Of a DNA stretch of 32,406 nt, positions 28,322 to 32,406 are shown piece by piece. A program made the translations under genes and the position numbers. The DNA is from Lachnospiraceae bacterium. GTDB taxonomy: Bacteria > Bacillota > Clostridia > Lachnospirales > Lachnospiraceae. Numbering within the stretch: position 1 is the stretch's first letter; each line of letters begins with the position of its first letter. The notes beneath the pieces were generated by a model that made no database searches, was not told where the DNA came from, and saw only the letters and a list, made by a program, of their open reading frames with translations. Location of the stretch: the NCBI GenBank assembly GCA_022781515.1, contig JALETI010000227.1, positions 1-32,406 of the forward strand, given 5' to 3'.

Positions 28322-28966
28322 TTACTGTTCTTTCACAAGAAGACTCCGAATGCCGGAAAGAATGTTGGTGATCCGTTCATTTTCCATTTTCATGCTGACC
28401 TGATTAACCACAACTCTTGCTGACAGATCACAGACTTCCTCCAGAACAACCAGACCATTTTCTTTTAATGTGGTGCCTGTCTCAACTATATCAACAATCA
28501 CTTCTGAAAGACCCACCAGCGGTGCCAGTTCAATGGAACCATTCAGTTTGATAATTTCCACGGTCTGCTGTTTTTCATTATAAAAATAATTCTTGGCAAT
28601 TCGCGGATATTTGGTGGCCACACGAATCAGTTCGTTATGTTTCAGTTTTTCTCTGGCAGATTCCGGTCCGCAGACACACATACGGCATTTACCCATACCG
28701 AGATCCATGACTTCATACAGTCTTCGATCTTCTTCGATAATGGTATCTCTTCCGACAACACCGATGTCGGCTGCACCATACTCCACATATGTAGGAACAT
28801 CGCTGGGTTTGGCAAGGAAAAAACGATAACCCAGATCCTGGTTTCTGAAAATCAGTTTTCTTGTGTTTTCTTCCATCTCCGGACATGTTATTCCGATCTG
28901 TGAAAGCAATTCCATGGTTTTATCAGCCAGTCTTCCTTTCGGAAGTGCAAATACGATATCTCTCAT
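28322..28966 (-). CDS. hisG: ATP phosphoribosyltransferase catalytic subunit, short form
   Basis: MRDIVFALPKGRLADKTMELL, KPSDVPTYVEYGAADIGVVGRD, IVDIVETGTTLKENGL; ~214 aa. Confidence 0.96.
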   Translation of the reverse strand: MRDIVFALPKGRLADKTMELLSQIGITCPEMEENTRKLIFRNQDLGYRFFLAKPSDVPTYVEYGAADIGVVGRDTIIEEDRRLYEVMDLGMGKCRMCVCGPESAREKLKHNELIRVATKYPRIAKNYFYNEKQQTVEIIKLNGSIELAPLVGLSEVIVDIVETGTTLKENGLVVLEEVCDLSARVVVNQVSMKMENERITNILSGIRSLLVKEQ

Positions 28967-30234
28967 GAATCCATCTCCTCCATCAGTTCAGATAACTCCA
29001 GTGTATTTTTCTTCCCGTCGTCTGTATTGAGAATCGTGACGCTGAGACCGGAACGGTTGATCAGATAGATTTTACGAATTCTGGTTTTCAAAGCATATCC
29101 AATGTAATCTTCCATCTGCTTTTCCGCATCCTTCTGTATCATGGTCAGACGAACTCCCTGTTTACGGAGTGCCGATGCCAGGGCAATAGAAGCTTCTTCC
29201 TGCCCCTCTTCCATTAAAAGCATACTTTCCGTCATGGAGACTTCCACGGGGATTGCCTGACGGCTCAGTGCAGTCATCAGACCATCCACTGAAATCTTAA
29301 ATCCAACGGCAGGTGCATCATAGCTGAACTGAGACATCAGTGTGTCATAACGCCCACCTGAAACGATGGCATTTCCGGTGCCATATGTATATGCATTGAA
29401 TACAATTCCGGTATAATAGCGATATCCTGTAACCATACCCAGATCAAAGGAAATGTATTTCTGCAGACCATAATATCCCAGTAATTTATACAGGGATTTC
29501 AGTCTGCGAATTGCTTCTCTGGAAGTATCATTGCGGAGCAGTGTTTCCATCCCCATTACCTGATGGATCGAATTGGAAAATACCTGCAGTCGTATGAAGA
29601 TTTCTCTTTGTCTGGATGTCAGGTTTTCTTTCATCAGAAGTGTATCCAGAGCAAAGAAATTTTTGCTTAACATCAGTCTGCGGACCTCTGCTTCTGTTTC
29701 CTCTGTAAAGCCAATTTCATCAAATAATCCTCTCAAAAAGGATGCACTCCCGATACTGATCTGAAAATCATGTAATCCGCAGGCAAGAAGACATTCGATG
29801 ACACAGGCAATGATTTCTGCATCTGCAGACACGGAATCATCACCAAATAATTCCACACCTGCATCTGTGGTTTCTTTCAGACGCAGTCTGTAACTTCGGT
29901 CATTGATATAGGTATTTCCGCAATAACAAAGGCGGACCGGAAGATCAGCCGGTTCGTAATACTTGGATACACATCGTACAATGGACGGTGTCATGTCCGG
30001 ACGCAGAACCATGGTATTTCCTTCAGAGTCAAAAAGTTTGAACATCTCTTTGGATGCCACGCTGCCTCTTTCTTTGGAAAAAATATCAAAAAATTCAAAT
30101 ACAGGTGTCTGTATATCATCATATCCGTAGGCATGCATAACCCCTCGGATCTTATTTTCAATGGATAATTTGCGTGCACATTCTGTATTGTAGATGTCAC
30201 GCACACCTTCCGGTGTATGAAGCATCTGTTTCAA
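28963..30234 (-). CDS. hisZ: ATP phosphoribosyltransferase regulatory subunit HisZ
   Basis: HisRS-like TPEGVRDIYNTECARKLSIE, LRPDMTPSIVR, ATG overlap with hisG. Start is TTG at 30234 or ATG at 30225. Confidence 0.94.
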   Translation of the reverse strand: MKQMLHTPEGVRDIYNTECARKLSIENKIRGVMHAYGYDDIQTPVFEFFDIFSKERGSVASKEMFKLFDSEGNTMVLRPDMTPSIVRCVSKYYEPADLPVRLCYCGNTYINDRSYRLRLKETTDAGVELFGDDSVSADAEIIACVIECLLACGLHDFQISIGSASFLRGLFDEIGFTEETEAEVRRLMLSKNFFALDTLLMKENLTSRQREIFIRLQVFSNSIHQVMGMETLLRNDTSREAIRRLKSLYKLLGYYGLQKYISFDLGMVTGYRYYTGIVFNAYTYGTGNAIVSGGRYDTLMSQFSYDAPAVGFKISVDGLMTALSRQAIPVEVSMTESMLLMEEGQEEASIALASALRKQGVRLTMIQKDAEKQMEDYIGYALKTRIRKIYLINRSGLSVTILNTDDGKKNTLELSELMEEMDS

Positions 30235-30260
30235 TTGTTTTCCTTCTTTCTGTCAAATAC

Positions 30261-30322
30261 TTTCCATGATACAGGGATTTCAGAATCAAAACACGCAGAG
30301 AAAGTCATATGTATCATGGAAA
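30261..30322 (-). other. 13-bp perfect inverted repeat in the hisZ 5' region
   Basis: TTTCCATGATACA (30261-30273) and TGTATCATGGAAA (30310-30322), 36-nt spacer. Confidence 0.75.
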
Positions 30323-30453
30323 ATTCGATTTTTACACCAGCACTTTACTACGGTAACGTACTAATTGAATAACGTGTTGAATAATCAGCCTATCAAGTAT
30401 AACCCATGTGAAATATCCTGTCAACACAATGCCGGTTCTTTTGCCGGAATATC

Positions 30454-31005
30454 TTATCTGGAATTTCTGTCATGGGCATCCAGATCCTTCTGAATGCCTT
30501 CCAGATAATGAATCCAGACGCCATGACTGCCGGTTTGCAGTTCAAAACATTCTTCCTGCATTTCCTCAAAGGTAAAACTTTTTCTCCCGCCTTTCTGCTT
30601 TCTCTCCCAGAATCGGAAAATACTGGCAAAGGGCTGGTAAAAATAACGGTTTCGTTCCGTATAATGCAAAAGAAGAAAGGCCAGTCCTCCCTGTTTTTCA
30701 AAATCTTTCATAAAAGCAATCTGATGGTCATGAACATTCTGCAGAGGAAATGTATCCGTATGGCATTCTTTGGCATCGAAACAAACCGGTATTCCCTGGA
30801 TCGCACCAATGTAATCAACGGTACTCTTCTGATCGAAATAAGCCAGTGTAATATGTCTGGTTTCCTTTTCGATCTGGATGGGTTTGATGGGGGTGGGGAT
30901 TTTCTGAATCAGGGCCAGTCCCAGTTCCCGATACCGTTCGTTGGTCATATTGACCAGTTCCTCCAGCTGGGAACCCCTGAGTCCTCTACTGCTCCAGGTT
31001 GCCAT
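30454..31005 (-). CDS. recU: Holliday junction resolvase RecU
   Basis: [67 protein letters not shown]. Confidence 0.95.
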   Translation of the reverse strand: MATWSSRGLRGSQLEELVNMTNERYRELGLALIQKIPTPIKPIQIEKETRHITLAYFDQKSTVDYIGAIQGIPVCFDAKECHTDTFPLQNVHDHQIAFMKDFEKQGGLAFLLLHYTERNRYFYQPFASIFRFWERKQKGGRKSFTFEEMQEECFELQTGSHGVWIHYLEGIQKDLDAHDRNSR

Positions 31006-32005
31006 TTTTCAAAAATCCTTCCTGTGAAAGAATGGTAAGAAAATTCTCCGGCAATGCTGCTTTAAATGTTTTTCCCGCCAGATTTTCCAGCTGACAGGCC
31101 TCGTTGGGAAAACTCAGTTTCCAGGAATGCAGCAGCTGATAATGGCCGTGATAAGTCCTGTGATACCAGCCATTTACAGATTCCTCACCATATTTATTAT
31201 CTCCGATCACCGGATGTCCGATACTGGAAAGATGGGCACGGATCTGATGACTTTTACCGGTAATCAGATGGATTTCCAGAAGTGTCATACGGCCGTTATC
31301 TCCCAGCGGAATATAGTCTGTTTCAATGGGATCTGCTCCCTCTGTCTGCTGCGGAACAATGGAAACTTTATTTTCCTTTTCGTCTTTGATCAGATAGCCT
31401 CTCAGCTGTTCCGGCTTTCGGATCACACCCTTTACCAGAGCCAGATAGCGTTTATCTGCAGAACGTTCCCGCAGTAGACGGCTCAGTTCCCTTGCCCCGC
31501 GATAGGTGATACCGGCGGTTACAATACCGCTGGTGTTTCTGTCCAGACGGTTGCAGATGGAAGGACGGAAGGTCTGTATGCTTTCCTTTGTCACCTTTCC
31601 CTTTTTCAGAAGATACTGCAGCAGATATTCATTCAGTGAAATATCATCGGCTGCAGCCTTCTGGGATAACAATCCGGAAGGTTTATTGACAATCATAACA
31701 TCATCATCCTGATAAATGATTTTTACCGGCGGCAGCTTCTGTATGGCCTGACGACTCACGGAAACAGGTTTTACGGGTTCCGGTTTTCCGGCGAATTTTT
31801 CAAAGGTTTCATCGGAAAAGAAAATACGGATTTCATCCCCTGCTTTCAGATGCTCCGAACCATCTGCTTTCTTTTCATTTAAGGTAATATTCTTCTTCCG
31901 AAGCATTTTATAGATGAAGCTTTTACCGGCATCCTTCAGCAATTTGTTGAGATACTTGTCCAGACGCTGTCCGGCATCGCTTTCATTGATAATAATCTGT
32001 TTCAT
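30986..32005 (-). CDS. RluA/RluD family rRNA/tRNA pseudouridine synthase with S4 domain
   Basis: N-terminal S4 ([12 protein letters not shown]), [42 protein letters not shown]. Confidence 0.94.
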   Translation of the reverse strand: MKQIIINESDAGQRLDKYLNKLLKDAGKSFIYKMLRKKNITLNEKKADGSEHLKAGDEIRIFFSDETFEKFAGKPEPVKPVSVSRQAIQKLPPVKIIYQDDDVMIVNKPSGLLSQKAAADDISLNEYLLQYLLKKGKVTKESIQTFRPSICNRLDRNTSGIVTAGITYRGARELSRLLRERSADKRYLALVKGVIRKPEQLRGYLIKDEKENKVSIVPQQTEGADPIETDYIPLGDNGRMTLLEIHLITGKSHQIRAHLSSIGHPVIGDNKYGEESVNGWYHRTYHGHYQLLHSWKLSFPNEACQLENLAGKTFKAALPENFLTILSQEGFLKNGNLEQ

Positions 32006-32406
32006 TTTCTTCTCCCGGTTTTCTGATTTCTGCCTTTTCCTGGCTGCTTTGTGCTATTTTCCGACTGCATTTTATTTGTTCCTGACTGTTTAGAGCTGTA
32101 TCCGGATTTTCTCCCGATTTGTTTTGAACTTTCTCCTGCTTTCCTGCTCTTCTGTTTTGTACGTTCTCCCTCTTTCCTGCCGATTTCTTTTCTGGGACGG
32201 ATCAGACACTGTGGACCGAACCCGATCAGATCCTGCCGTCCTGCTTTCAGCAGCGCTTCTTTCACCAGTTCATAATTGTCAGGATTCCGATACTGCACCA
32301 GAGCACGCTGCATGGCCTTTTCGTGGGCATTTCTCGGTATATACACCGATTCCATGGTCCGCGGATCCAGACCTGTGTAATACATACAAGTGGAGATTGT
32401 TGACGG
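32002..32406 (-). CDS. YgiQ family radical SAM protein, C-terminal part only (5' end outside window)
   Basis: Frame stays open to the window edge ([48 protein letters not shown]), so the ORF-track ATG at 32385 is internal. Ends in a Lys/Ser/Gln-rich tail. Confidence 0.87.
   Translation of the reverse strand, partial: PSTISTCMYYTGLDPRTMESVYIPRNAHEKAMQRALVQYRNPDNYELVKEALLKAGRQDLIGFGPQCLIRPRKEIGRKEGERTKQKSRKAGESSKQIGRKSGYSSKQSGTNKMQSENSTKQPGKGRNQKTGRRK

Noticed and set aside
30393-30701. Minus-strand ORF 30393-30701 as a separate gene
   Set aside because: Out-of-frame overlap with recU, which has clear conserved motifs.
1-32406. CRISPR arrays, tRNA/rRNA genes, insertion sequences, toxin-antitoxin or retron systems
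   Set aside because: No regularly spaced repeats, no RNA-gene signatures and no transposase or reverse transcriptase found by reading the ORFs and intergenic regions.

Overview
Window from a Firmicutes/Clostridia genome (Lachnospiraceae-like by protein similarity; this is inference). Almost all genes are on the minus strand. Left third (1-12.2 kb): an alpha-galactoside (raffinose/melibiose-type) utilisation locus. Read in the minus direction it is an msmE-like binding protein, two permeases, an AraC-type regulator, a GH36 alpha-galactosidase, an uncharacterised membrane-anchored protein, a YesL/DUF624 protein, a GC-rich non-coding island, an MsmK/UgpC-type ATPase, galK and galT (partial at the left edge). 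Middle (12.6-17.8 kb): a sigK-like sporulation sigma factor without a pro-sequence, an HD hydrolase, a TtcA-like protein, a Xer-type recombinase, and a divergent LysM (YneA-like)/lexA pair with clustered LexA-box-like sites. Right half (17.8-32.4 kb): a conserved housekeeping run on the minus strand, including rsfS, yqeK, nadD, yhbY, obgE, rpmA, prp, rplU, smpB, rnr, secG, pepT, hisIE (with an N-terminal HisF-like domain), hisG, hisZ, recU, an rluD-type gene and a ygiQ-type gene (partial at the right edge). No rRNA, tRNA, CRISPR array, prophage or transposon was recognised. The least explained items are the 70% GC island before the ATPase gene, three 21-bp-phased CATG repeats upstream of msmE, the uncharacterised YesL-partner protein, a ~100-nt structured 3' element after sigK, and the degenerate HisF-like domain fused to HisIE.
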